Under the pieces are notes generated by a model, which saw only the letters and a list, made by a program, of their open reading frames with translations, did no database searches and was not told the origin of the DNA. A stretch of DNA of 64,000 bases from Pycnopodia helianthoides. Its lineage: Eukaryota; Echinodermata; Asteroidea; Forcipulatida; Asteriidae. This document shows positions 31,680-42,140 of this stretch, piece by piece. Each line of letters opens with the position of its first letter. The stretch's first letter is position 1. Made by a program: the position numbers and the translations under genes. Location of the stretch: positions 21,144,270 to 21,208,269 of the forward strand of contig CM063249.1 in the NCBI GenBank assembly GCA_032158295.1, in the 5' to 3' direction.

Positions 31680-33195
31680 GATGAATCTTAGTGCTTTGTG
31701 AAATCTATCCCTGAACAGGTGGCAGGGAGAGGGGGCAGGGATGGCACATGCTCAATGGTAAAATTCCTACCTTTAGAGGAAATGGGGCTAATGACAGCAC
31801 TATGAGAAAGCAAAGGCCATAATTTCTTCCATGAAATTCCATCAAAAAAATACTGGTTTTACATGTCTACCTATCAATCTATTGCTACGAAAGGTATTTC
31901 TACCACTGTAAATCAATGTTTACATACACATTTGCACATACTGCAAAGAAGGGACAACAACTTTGTGATACTATTACTACCGATAAAAGTTATTGAATCC
32001 CTGTCATTCAATCACATCATGTTTGCCTGACTTAAAATTACTATAAAAGGTTCAAACAGAAATTTCATCTATTAAATCAACCTCTACTTCAGACACAGCT
32101 CAACTAAACCGCTGCACAAAGGAAAGATGGGTCAGACGCCCAAGAAACTCACAAACCTCTTAACCTTCTATGAAAGATAGCACTCTAAATTTCTTGATTT
32201 TGATTTGATATTTTTCTCTTTCACTAGGAAAATTTGATTAGTTTCTGAAATTATTTGTGAAGTGTATAGCACTCAAAACAATGCCTTTTCAATCATGATC
32301 TTGGACACTGATTAAACATACACCATTTCACCACTCACAATGTGAAAATCTAATTATCATTGGCAGATTTCTTTTGTGCAATAACTTAGATTAAGCTTAC
32401 ATTCTCAAATCTTTAAAAAAAAAAGTAAATTTTTGCAAGTCAATCAGCCCAAATCTGGACCTAGTATCTTAAGGAGGTGATGCAGGCATGGTGAGATGAT
32501 TGCAATGGGACTCCCAAAATGGCATGCAGAAAGGCCATGGGCAGACAAGCGCCTGTGCCACCAGGGCAAAGGGTCTTATAGCCCAATATAAAAATATCAA
32601 TAACTAGCCATTGTCAGCTCTCAAATTTGTGTCCTCAATTTTCAACATGCCATTTACCATTATTAATCTCTTTTTTTTAACAGCTAATCTTTCTTTTTTT
32701 ATCTTTTTTTTCCAGAAAATCAAGAAAAACTACACGAGAGGTTTGAAGAATGAAGATATTGTGAAAAGAAATCATGCAAGTTGAAAAAGAACAATTGGTG
32801 CAATGAAATCATCTCCCTATCTGTCAAAATGAAATGATTAAAATGTTCACAGGATATACGGGGTGACATCATTTGAGAAAATAAAGATAATGTGAAATAT
32901 TTGCTAAAAAATTTCAAGTTTCAATCTGAAAGCTCCATGATTATAAAGTTTATACCAGTACCAATATTCCAGAGAAAACTTTCTGTCTGAAATAATGTTA
33001 AAGTAAAGGCAATGGTGGGCAATGACACCCTTAAATCATTGTTGGTTATTTGGAAAGCTGCACTCCAAATAAGCCATGAATGAACACGCACACAATTTCT
33101 GACAAACCAAAGTTGTCTTTTCAAAAAAGTGACCCCTGGTATTGATTGCCTTTTCAAAGGTCAGTTCAACGTGTAGGTGGGTCTGTTTAAGTGTC
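31680..33195. other. Unassigned DNA
   Basis: AT-rich, with T runs near 32670-32710 and no recognised gene or repeat. Confidence 0.35.
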
Positions 33196-33360
33196 AAGTA
33201 ATAAACCACACATGGGAAACTGACTGGATTTTTAGGTTGAACAAAGAAAAATTTACTAGAGCAGGATTTGAACCTGCAACTTTTGGATTAGCGTGCCGGT
33301 GCTCTACCACTAACTGAGCTATCTAGCCCCGATGTTGGCAGTCTCCCTATTTTGTCAATA
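33196..33360 (-). mobile_element. tRNA-like SINE, type T, best copy
   Basis: Minus strand: leader AGATATTGACAAAATAGGGA, A box TAGCTCAGTTAGTGGTAGAG, 'gcacgctaatccaaaa', B box GCAGGTTCAAATCCTGC, then 'tctagtaaatttttctttgt' and tail 'ccagtcagtttcccatgtg'. The tRNA-like part is complete, but the leader and tail are shared by other copies, so this is a SINE. Confidence 0.7.
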
Positions 33361-33648
33361 TCTAGTTTATTTAAAATGGACCTTATTTTCATTCACAGGG
33401 GAAAAAAACCCAATGATGTGGACACAGTCTCAGACAAAGTTGTACAGGACACTTCTATAGCTAATAGAATGTATTGGAGATTATTTCAGGATAAGAAGAC
33501 TGACAGACTTACCAAGCAGTTAGATTACATGCATCAATCAAACATCAGTACACTGTACATGCATCAATGCACTTACATTAGCTCAAGGACACCATCTAAG
33601 ACCTACTTACGCATCTTAATTATATACAACCTAAAGAGCATGTTTCGA

Positions 33649-34050
33649 CTCCCCAGTCCACTATTAAATGGGCTACAGAGAAAGGTTTACCATGATTTAT
33701 CTGGCAATGAACCCTACTATCCTATACCCATCACATTTTGATGTGACATTTTATAGTGCAAAAGGGGTCAGTTTTTATGCTTAATTTCCCACAAGAATCT
33801 TTGTGTGACTTGTTTGTTCGGTAATGTTTAAAGTTTTATCAATCCTATTAAAGGGCATGTGTTTACATGTAGCTCCCCAGAACATTATTAAATAGAATGG
33901 ACTACAGAGAAAGGCCAGGATTTATCTGGTAATAAAACCTACTCATCACAATTTGATGTGACATTTTAATAGTGCAAAAGGTGTCAGTTTTGATGCTCGT
34001 TTTCTCACAAAAATCTCTGTGTGACTTGTTTGTTTGGTGTTTAAGTTATA
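33649..34050 (+). repeat. Diverged direct duplication, 224-bp offset
   Basis: 'ggctacagagaaaggtttac', 'catgatttatctggcaatga', 'tttgatgtgacattttatag' and 'tgtgtgacttgtttgttcgg' (33649-33839) recur 224 bases later at 33873-34050 with scattered changes. A 129-codon plus-strand frame overlapping the first copy (33352-33741) has no family motif and is not called. Confidence 0.65.
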
Positions 34051-34269
34051 GGAGGTTCTGCCTGAGGTGCTGTCATTTTCAATAAAACAAGGTAGGTAAC
34101 AATTCCAAGTTATAACAATTGTTTTCTTCTTTTTCCCTGTCTTTAGAAAGAGTAGACAACTGTGTTAGGAACTTTTCTCTTGTTCGTCAACTTTACATCG
34201 GGGGAATGATCAAAGATTTGTTTTTTCTTATTCTAACGTTGCACAAAACCCTACTCAGAAGACCATACT

Positions 34270-34390
34270 GGGACCCATTTTCATGGTTCTGCTTACCATG
34301 AATTTTTTCGCTTACGGCGCATGCACTTTAAGTTACAGGGAGCCTTAAGCGCAAAAATTATGCGGTAAGCAGCACAATGACATTAGGCCC
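34270..34390. mobile_element. Small inverted-repeat element, GGGCCC/CTGCTTA family
   Basis: About 121 bp with inverted ends: GGGACCCATTTTCATGGTTC, TGCTTACC and 'attttttcgcttac' against 'taagcgcaaaaattatgcgg', 'taagcagcacaatgacatta' and GGCCC. Relatives at 45713, 47324 and 60228. Confidence 0.6.
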
Positions 34391-35145
34391 TCTGATCTTA
34401 ATTGGTTTGTGAAATGAAAAAGAAAAATGTTCCAGCCAATCCTTAAAGGGCAAGTACGTAAGACATGAAAACAAAGCTTGCAAACCCTCAAACATCTTGC
34501 AGTATGAAATCATAAATGCTGTGACTAATGAAACCATGGTCTAATCTTACAATGCATGCTAGCCATAGCATCCATACATACCACACTTGGTGAGACTTTG
34601 TTCACGTGGTCATGCCTGTAAATCATCAATCTATTTTTCAAAAAGGTTCCTTAAAAGGTGTCTTGAGTTACAATACAGCCTCTCTACACTTCATTTTAAT
34701 TATTCAAGTCAACAGGCCACTTGTCATTCCATACACCTTGAATGTACCTGGTCTACCGGCCCCTTGGCAGCCTTCTACAAGTATAACCTTCCATCTTGAA
34801 CAGGTTCAATGGTGACACCATAGAAATAGAGCCAGAAGAATAGCGTGTGTGGTTATCTGTACATGTCTGCGTTTAGTCACTTTGTGCACGCTGCCATTTT
34901 AGTTGCATGGCAAATTTGAGCTTACCCATGGGTTGATCTGAGTAGATTCACCATAAAAGCATGTCCCATGGTGTGTATTATCTTTGTCACAGAGGGCGTA
35001 CACAGTGGACACAGGCCAAAAATGAGCTACACGTAAAAATTATCCATGGTCTAATTCCAATGGAAGACACATACTTTTATTATAAAACCTTACAATATTT
35101 TTGAATATAAAATATAACTTTTTTTCAAAAGAGCTATGAGCTTAC
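34391..35145. other. Unassigned DNA, possibly GPCR intron
   Basis: No gene or clear repeat recognised. It lies downstream of the GPCR on the minus strand and could be intronic if the micro-exon at 35146-35169 is real. Confidence 0.3.
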
Positions 35146-35169
35146 CTCCATTATTGGCAGTTCCAGTAT
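35146..35169 (-). other. Candidate 24-nt micro-exon downstream of the GPCR
   Basis: On the minus strand a pyrimidine tract (CCCTTCTTTTTTTACTATTG) leads to AAACAG, then 24 bases and a donor GTAAGC. Joined to the GPCR exon at 35617 it stays open and adds DTGTANNG in frame. It would replace the three-residue end GEF. This is suggestive only; no transcript evidence. Confidence 0.35.
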
Positions 35170-35605
35170 CTGTTTTCCAATAGTAAAAAAAGAAGGGAAA
35201 ATATGAGTTATAAATAACAAAATTTTATAGTTTAGTAAAAAAGAATGTGTAAATTGACATGATGCAAAACTTTCGCTGAGTAGTGCCTACTTTGGCTGAG
35301 TAGAAAATGATGAATAACAAAGATAAAATAAAGGAATGTAAGAAAAAGAAGTCAGTTTTGGGGAAGATACTGGAAAGGAGCAGAGCTCTTAATAAAACCT
35401 TGTTTAGAGAAATCATTATTTGCGTCAACTTGTCAAGAAGTCATTTATTGGTGGTCATCCTGATTATCTATAACTATTCCGCACGTACGTCGGAAGAAAG
35501 GACTCAGGAGAAATCCTACACAGGCTCAGGACACTACAGTAAATTGCTGAGTTTTGAGTTTTGCCATTAGGGGTCTCGTGTGCATCTATAATGAATATGG
35601 ATTTT

Positions 35606-36628
35606 CTAGAACTCACCAGAAATCATGCCTCCTTGTATGTCACAGCAAAATATCCTCTTGAAAGCTTTTCGGTATGACCTCGTCCGCCAGGCATATATGA
35701 GCGGATTGAGGGCCGAGTTGGTGTAGCCACTCCAGTAAGCAGCCACATTCAGTATGGTTGGCACGTTGTGAAAACCCATCGACAGTCCAAGGGTGGAGTA
35801 AATGAAGTACGGCGACCAGCAAATGAAGAACGTCACAAAGACAATAAATAGAGTCACTGTGATCCGCACCTGCTGGTTGAAGATACGGTCTTCCGCCATG
35901 TTGGTGTTTTTCCGCAGGCGTTGGCTGTAACTTTGGATGGTTTTAAATATGACACTATAGGTAACAATAAGGCATAGCAGAGGGATGACAATGCCAACGG
36001 TTGGAACATAGATGCCGATGAGCTTCTCTGTTAGTTTCTCAGGGTATTTTGGCCCACACTGTGATGTTCCAGGTTTGTACTTATTCTCGGTGAGGCCGAC
36101 TATTGGGCCGATTGCACAGGTGAATCCGATGAACCAGCCATAAATAATCATGTAGATTGCCCGGCGCCGGTTGATAAGTCGTCTTAAAGGCATAACGAGT
36201 GAGAAGAACTTATGCAGGGCAATCACCATGAGACCATGTGTGGATGCCACAAGAAAGAGCGCCTCCAAGAAGGCGTTGGCGTTGCAGAGCACAGGACCAA
36301 ACCCCCAGTCCCCGTAGATAATGGTGGCCATCGAGAACGGCATGCAGAGCAGCGAAACGCCAAAATCAGCGCAGGCAAGATTCGTGATGAACATGTTGGT
36401 TTTACTTCTCATCCCTTTGAAGAACACCATCACTAAGATGACCAGGGCATTTCCGATGATGCTGATTGTCATGACGATAAACAAAATTGTCGAGAGTATA
36501 ATGACGATGTGAAGATCCCAGTATGGAGGCTTGGGTCCTGGGGCCTCAGTTGTTCCATTCCAATTGTCATTGTCATCTGTTACATTCAAAACAGTCTCCA
36601 GCTTACTGTATACCACAGGCACTGCCAT
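35606..36628 (-). CDS. Class A (rhodopsin-like) G-protein-coupled receptor
   Basis: 340 residues from the ATG at 36628; an in-frame TAA lies 57 bases upstream. Two N-glycosylation sites precede TM1 (N15, N24). Family landmarks: N60 in GNALV (TM1), D88 in LACADF (TM2), C115 and C191 for the extracellular disulphide, W165 (TM4), P216 (TM5), CWSPYF at 270-275 (TM6) and NPLIY at 308-312 (TM7), then FCC at 327-329, a likely palmitoylation site. The TM3 DRY motif is replaced by HKF (139-141). It should act at the plasma membrane through G proteins. The ligand is unknown; the layout is nearest amine/opsin/orphan receptors of the GPR161-like kind, but I cannot assign a subfamily. The exon is bounded by an acceptor (TTCTTTTCACAG, AG at 36739-36738) in the 5' UTR and by a donor-like G|GTGAGT just before the stop (35616), so the final GEF may be intronic read-through and the true C-terminus may lie in later exons. 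Confidence 0.9.
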   Translation of the reverse strand: MAVPVVYSKLETVLNVTDDNDNWNGTTEAPGPKPPYWDLHIVIILSTILFIVMTISIIGNALVILVMVFFKGMRSKTNMFITNLACADFGVSLLCMPFSMATIIYGDWGFGPVLCNANAFLEALFLVASTHGLMVIALHKFFSLVMPLRRLINRRRAIYMIIYGWFIGFTCAIGPIVGLTENKYKPGTSQCGPKYPEKLTEKLIGIYVPTVGIVIPLLCLIVTYSVIFKTIQSYSQRLRKNTNMAEDRIFNQQVRITVTLFIVFVTFFICWSPYFIYSTLGLSMGFHNVPTILNVAAYWSGYTNSALNPLIYAWRTRSYRKAFKRIFCCDIQGGMISGEF

Positions 36629-36737
36629 CAATAGACGGTTGAAGCCACCAGTCAGTTCATAATCTTCGAAAATGGATGATGATTAACACCAACTTTTCCT
36701 CTTTTGATAATGCAAGATTTCCGTGAAACAAATATTT

Positions 36738-37207
36738 CTGTGAAAAGAACAAAAAGAGAAAAACACAGTCAGGGTAATTGAGCTCAAACAGTTTTCATCC
36801 AGTTTTTCAAAGAAACTTTTTTCCTGTTTAAAACGAAATGAAGTAACTTTGCCTGATACAAGTAAAATGACTGAAATCACGGCACTAATCAGGAAATGAA
36901 GAATGCATATAATATAAATATCCTACATAAAATGTACATAGGTGTCACATTAGGTGTCAAAATTGAAATATAAATGATGCTTTACGGAGCCAAGCTCAAT
37001 GAGCAAACATACTGCACACATGGTTAGATAAGGGCTGAAAATATGATAAGCAACACACAATACTGCAGTTCACAATGGTTCCATGCCCAGTGCAAATGAA
37101 ATCCCAAATGTCTAAAAGTAGTAATCCATCTGACATAATGGTACTGTATGTCATAACTGGTATGTCATAATGCCACGTGCACCCCCTGTCACTCAAAATC
37201 TTCCTGA
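36738..37207. other. Upstream intron of the GPCR and unassigned DNA
   Basis: Begins with the GPCR acceptor on the minus strand. No upstream exon or promoter could be identified. Confidence 0.35.
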
Positions 37208-37385
37208 GGGACATTCTCAGTGGCTGCACCAGCACTCTGGAACAAACTACCTCTGCACATCCTTGGCCCTTTCACTATCAATTCACTCAAAGACTCACTG
37301 AAAACACAAATTTTCAGACAATCAAGAGCGCTTTCAAACACTCGTAGAAAGCGCGATATACATTTTATTTATTATTATTATTTGA
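37208..37385 (+). pseudogene. C-terminal end of a CR1/jockey-like LINE polyprotein
   Basis: Reads GTFSVAAPALWNKLPLHI and, further on, SLKDSLKTQIF. The pattern FSVAAPxLWNxLP...FKxxLKTxLF is the well-known C-terminus of CR1/jockey-clade reverse-transcriptase proteins. A TGA precedes it at 37205-37207, so upstream coding is lost. It ends with 'gaaagcgcgatata' and a TTA-rich tail, the normal 3' end of the clade. The element is 5' truncated and dead. Confidence 0.75.
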
Positions 37386-37672
37386 CTTTCAAAAGCAATT
37401 GGTTAGGGTAATGACTGAATACAAGCTTGTCCATTCGAGAAAACAATTTGCAAATTAAATGAACAAGGCCCAATTTTGTAGCACTTAGATATTCTTGTTA
37501 TAGACTACGGTTGAATATAAGTGCTACGTCATTCACAAACAACACTGCATTTCCCTGTGAATTTGATCTGCTGGTAACACAAGACCGAAAAGTACAGTCT
37601 AATTATTAGTTCCGCTGTACTCATCAAGTCTGTGTGATCAGCAAACTGATATATTGGGAACCATCCAAATGA

Positions 37673-37673
37673 T

Positions 37674-37709
<36 letters not shown>

Positions 37710-37711
37710 TA
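37673..37711 (+). repeat. (GATA)n microsatellite
   Basis: About eight perfect GATA/ATAG units followed by imperfect ones. The open frames on the minus strand here (YLSIYLSI) are simple-repeat products. The 37386-37672 flank has nothing recognised. Confidence 0.9.
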
Positions 37712-37926
37712 GACAGATATATGGGTTTTGGGGTAGTCGCACAGCACAACGACGGAATTGCAACAATTTTACATTTAAGAGTAAAAATGACCAGAACAGC
37801 TTGCTACACGGGCAAGATAAATGCAAAAAACAGAACCACTGACAATAAACAAAACAAATCAACAAACTTAAGTGGCGAATCAAGATTTGCAACTTTATCC
37901 ATTGAAATACTTAGCGCTGGCGCAGT

Positions 37927-39066
37927 GCCACGCGTCGTATGAATCTGTTGACCTATATAAGTTAAGCGTTTTCAGGAATCGACGAATCTCAATATGCATT
38001 TGATTGTACCACGATTGTACAAAGTGTTCTGCGAGCACATTTCTTTTGTTCATTTCCACGAAGTGGCGAATGTGTTTAGGAATTAATAACTCATCAAAAA
38101 GGTTAAAAAACATATTGACAGTTTATATTGACATATTGCCACGTGTCGTATGACTTCTGCATTTTCACGGACCGGTGAATCTGTTGACCTATATAAGTTA
38201 AGCGTTTTCAGGAATCAACGAATCTCAATATGCATTTGATTGTACCATGATTGTACAAAGTGTTCTGCGAGCACATTTCTTTTGTTCATTTCCACGAAGT
38301 GGCGAATGTGTTTAGGAATTAATAACTCATCAAAAAGGTTAAAAAACATATTGACAGTTTATATTGACATATTGCCACGTGTCGTATGACTTCTGCATTT
38401 TCACGGACCGGTGAATCTGTTGACCTATATAAGTTAAGCGTTTTCAGGAATCGACGAATCTCAATATGCATTTGATTGTACCACGATTGTACAAAGTGTT
38501 CTGCGAGCACATTTCTTTTGTTCATTTCCACGAAGTGGCGAATGTGTTTAGGAATTAATAACTCATCAAAAAGGTTAAAAAACATATTGACAGTTTATAT
38601 TGACATATTGCCACGCGTCGTATGACTTCTGCATTTTCACGGACCGGTGAATCTGTTGACCTATATAAGTTAAGCGTTTTCAGGAATCAACGAATCTCAA
38701 TATGCATTTGATTGTACCCTGATTGTACAAAGTGTTCTGCGAGCACATTTCTTTTGTTCATTTCCACGAAGTGGCGAATGTGTTTAGGAATTAATAACTC
38801 ATCAAAAAGGTTAAAAAACATATTGACAGTTTATATTGACATATTGCCACGCGTCGTATGACTTCTGCATTTTCACGGACCGGTGAATCTGTTGACCTAT
38901 ATAAGTTAAGCGTTTTCAGGAATCAACGAATCTCAATATGCATTTGATTGTACCATGATTGTACAAAGTGTTCTGCGAGCACATTTCTTTTGTTCATTTC
39001 CACGAAGTGGCGAATGTGTTTAGGAATTAATAACTCATCAAAAAGGTTAAAAAACATATTGACAGT
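37927..39066. repeat. 236-bp satellite array, about 4.8 units
   Basis: The marker GAATCTGTTGACCTATATAA starts at 37941, 38177, 38413, 38649 and 38885, exactly 236 bases apart. Units differ at a few sites only (CGCGTC/CGTGTC, ATCGACG/ATCAACG, CCACGATT/CCATGATT/CCCTGATT). Each holds 'attgtaccacgattgtacaa' and 'cacgaagtggcgaatgtg'. A minus-strand frame of about 57 codons repeats in each unit, but 236 is not a multiple of three, so it cannot be one long protein. The last part of the unit continues into the dispersed repeat at 39067. Confidence 0.92.
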
Positions 39067-39250
39067 TCTGTATGTCTGATGAAGTCAGCTTTATTTTGGA
39101 ATTAAAGTTCAAAAGCAGTCTCTGCAACAGCAGTTTGAAAAATATATCATCTTCAAACGCGATTTTCACCAAACTAAGAATTTGGGCTGTGGAGCAGATT
39201 TGCCACTTTGTGAAAACGGGTGACGATTTGTTGAACAAGAAAATACTAAT
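39067..39250 (+). repeat. Dispersed repeat adjoining the satellite, pair with 62262-62425
   Basis: 'gaagtcagctttattttg', 'acagcagtttgaaaaatat', 'cttcaaacgcgattttcacc' and 'ggctgtggagcagatttg' recur, diverged, at 62262-62425. The match extends leftward into the end of the satellite unit (GGAATTAATAACT / 'acatattgacag'). Confidence 0.6.
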
Positions 39251-40969
39251 GATTTACATCACCCTCTCCTCCCTATTATTCATTCAGTCAAAACTCTCAC
39301 AACTAGATTTACCATGATGAGCTATCATGGAAGTAGACCTCAGTCTAAAGTAATCAGAGAAACACTACACTACTCTGACACTGATTTATGGTAATGGCGG
39401 TTCATTAAATAACATTGCGAAGTGCCATTATGGCAGCTTGTACAACAGGAAAATAATTAGCTGAGAATCGTGTTGTGGTTTCAACACAAATGAAAAACCT
39501 TTGGGGGACATAATCCAGAACCTTAGTATGCGCGTGATGTTACCTGACGAAAACAATGAATAGCTGACATATTAGTTGCTTTGTTTTCATGCAGGTTTAA
39601 CAACTCTAATGGCCTGGAAATAATTTTTATAAAGCTGTTTACCCCAAAATTGTGGATTGTCTCCAGGAAGCTATATTGCTATATTATACAAATTTTGGAT
39701 GCATATGAGTGCATTGTCACAGAGCATAATCACAAAGTTCACTTTGGTGTATGCCATTTCATGAGACGAAGCCGGATAAAATGGAAAAGCCGGATTTTAC
39801 TGGGTAATTATATTCTGCAACAACGCACGAAAGAAACATTTAAATATTAAATATTTGTTTGTATTCACACGTAGTTGTCATTCGAAATTCGCTCACAATA
39901 AACACAAAAAAGACATGGAAACTTGTCCACTACACACTCTGAAAATGTTTAAATCCTCTTCTAGACAAAGTGGACAACTCCATGTAGACAACAACCTTGT
40001 TGTTCACCATGACACGACCTTGCCTTGTTTGGACAAATGGTCGGGAACGATTATTTTTTTAAATGACACTGTGAAGCGTCCAATAATTATTCATATTGGG
40101 CTCCAAAATTAAATTGTTGAGCATTGCAGCAGTAAATATACATGGCAAAATAATGGATGACACATGAAGCATGCCCCAGTCATCCAAAATCAACTGGAAT
40201 GATGTTGTGTAGGATCCCTTGTACCTTTATCATATGTAGCTATTATGTCAACCATGCCTCAAACCCCCCAAAATCTTCCCAATCCTCTGATTAATTATGA
40301 AGGACTCAGGAAGATTGGGGTTTTCTTTAAAGAAAGAAACAAATAATCACCCAAGCAGTGTAAATCTGGTGAAGGTTGTCTCTTTTTCAAAATATTACTT
40401 TCAGTATTCTCAATCTATTAAATTAAACATGTCTATTGATAAGTAGCATCAAGTTACATAAAATATCAAAACAAATTTTAAATACTCTCCAAAATAAAAT
40501 GTGTCACAGTTTGTGCCTAAACATCAAAATGCTCTTTAATAACCAATTCTTGAAAGTTTCCCCATCAAAAGTTGACGATACTATAGAACTTGAGCAAACA
40601 TGGGGACACTGGGTTTCTATGAAAGAGTGACAAAGGTGTTATTCAATGAAACAAGACTTTACAAATTGTTGTGCTGTACTTGTGACACACGGCACACATT
40701 GTTGCTATTCTATGAATACAACAAAACCGTTAATGCTAAAGCCAGAACTGAACTAACACTTTGTAAAAATGTCAATGGTATAACATAACCAGAAAGCTTT
40801 TTGTAAAGTAGCACACCGGACTAGTAAACTGTGCATGCTCCCAGGAAGTTGTAGTAGCCCAGATTTTAAATATGTATTGTCATAAAATGTATCTGTCTGA
40901 TGTATTAATGGTAGTGATCACAACCAGCTTAAGGGTAAAATGAAGTCACATTCACATACTCAAAGATAA
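39251..40969. other. Unassigned DNA
   Basis: AT-rich, with several short open frames that have no motif or splice support. No repeat recognised. Confidence 0.35.
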
Positions 40970-41545
40970 TTTAACACATTAAAAAAAGTTGTATTCACAT
41001 CTGTACAGGAAGAAGCCATAGTTGCCTTCCGACGCCCACCCAGTCTCAGGGATCTCATCGTCCGGGCAGAAGTCCCCCCCATTAATGATGTTGTTAATCC
41101 CCCTTTGCCACAGGGTACTTTTAGGTGTTCCAACACATCAAAATGCATCGTTTGTAGACAACACATCAGGGAATCTGACTCCTTTACCAGCCATACAGGT
41201 GGTACCACCCATAAGACAAGGGGTCATGTCACCTGCACCACAACTAATCTAATCTATCTAATATCTTGCAGAGTTTGTGGTGTTCAATATATAGGTGAAA
41301 CAAGAACTACAATGAAGAGGCGTTTCTACGGCCACAGATCAACAGTCAACACCCACAAGCTGGATACACCTGTAGGACACCACTTCAATCTTCCTAACCA
41401 CTCCATTTTTGACATGAATTTACAGGGCATTGAGGCACTAGGTAACTCCAGAGAGACTGTCCGTCTGAGTAGGGAGAAATTGTGGATAAGGCGCATAAAG
41501 ACCATTCAACCCCATGGTTTGAACATCCAAGAAGGAAATGACTAA
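40970..41545 (+). pseudogene. Penelope-like element, GIY-YIG endonuclease end
   Basis: An open frame runs from 40970 to the TAA at 41543-41545 (191 codons), with no ATG at its head. The linker region reads AIVAFRRPPSLRDLIVRAEV. A zinc-finger-like cluster follows (FRCSNTSKCIVCRQHI), then the GIY-YIG core: LIYLISCRVC, GVQYIGET, RRFYGHR, and PVGHHFNLPNHS, ending WIRRIKTIQPHGLN. This order is characteristic of Penelope-like retroelements, where the endonuclease nicks target DNA for reverse transcription. The reverse-transcriptase domain that should precede it is missing, so the copy is 5' truncated. The surviving part has no stops and looks relatively young. An alternative, a free-standing GIY-YIG gene, is unlikely given the linker and zinc cluster. 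Confidence 0.85.
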
Positions 41546-42140
41546 TAACCCTTTGTCTTTGCCTTCTCCCTTTTCCCCCACAGATATCCATATTTTAGTC
41601 TGCCCTATTAACTAATTATTTACTTTTCTTCCAACCTTTTGTCCTTTGTGTTTCCAACTTCTTGTGGTCTAGCCATCCCCTTCCCTCCAACCCCCCCCCC
41701 TTTGTCTTCATAATCCCTGCTTACCCCCTGCTTTTTCTGAATGCTTCTTGCTTTTCTCTCTCCACTCTCTCTATTCATATTTTTCCACTTGACTGCTTTT
41801 GTCCACCTTGTATGCATGTTATGTGTGTTGTCTTGTCATTTAGCCTTCGAGAAAGACTCTGCTAGGGTCGAAACGTCAGGCCAATAACTATTTTTTTACA
41901 TCTGAAAAGGATGAAATACATGTATGAGCATTTCAAACAAGTAGGTTGTGCAGTTTTTAGTAACCCACAGGGCAAGATGGACCACAATGGAAATAAGCTT
42001 TGTTGGCTTTTTTGTGTCATCCTCAAACATTCCTCGGATTCCAATGTCTTTTTATGATTCTTGTCTTTTACTTATTGTTTTTGTCCATTTGTAGTATTTA
42101 AATGAATTCTGTGGAGATTGTCGAAGTCATATAAAAACAA
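41546..42140 (+). mobile_element. 3' untranslated part of the Penelope-like element
   Basis: Pyrimidine-rich DNA with a C run (about 41690-41700), then 'agccttcgagaaagactctg', 'ctagggtcgaaacgtcaggc'. GACTCT-GC-TAGGGTC forms a hairpin followed by GAAACGTC, reminiscent of the 3' half of hammerhead ribozymes known from these elements. The right boundary near 42140 (AAACAAAC run) is a guess. Confidence 0.5.

Noticed and set aside
33352..33741. A 129-codon plus-strand gene
   Set aside because: It overlaps a SINE end and a diverged duplication and shows no recognisable motif.
37895..38585. A repeated small protein gene on the minus strand
   Set aside because: It is a by-product of the 236-bp satellite, whose unit length is not a multiple of three.
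37927..39066. A CRISPR-like array
   Set aside because: The units are long head-to-tail copies with no spacers, in eukaryotic DNA.
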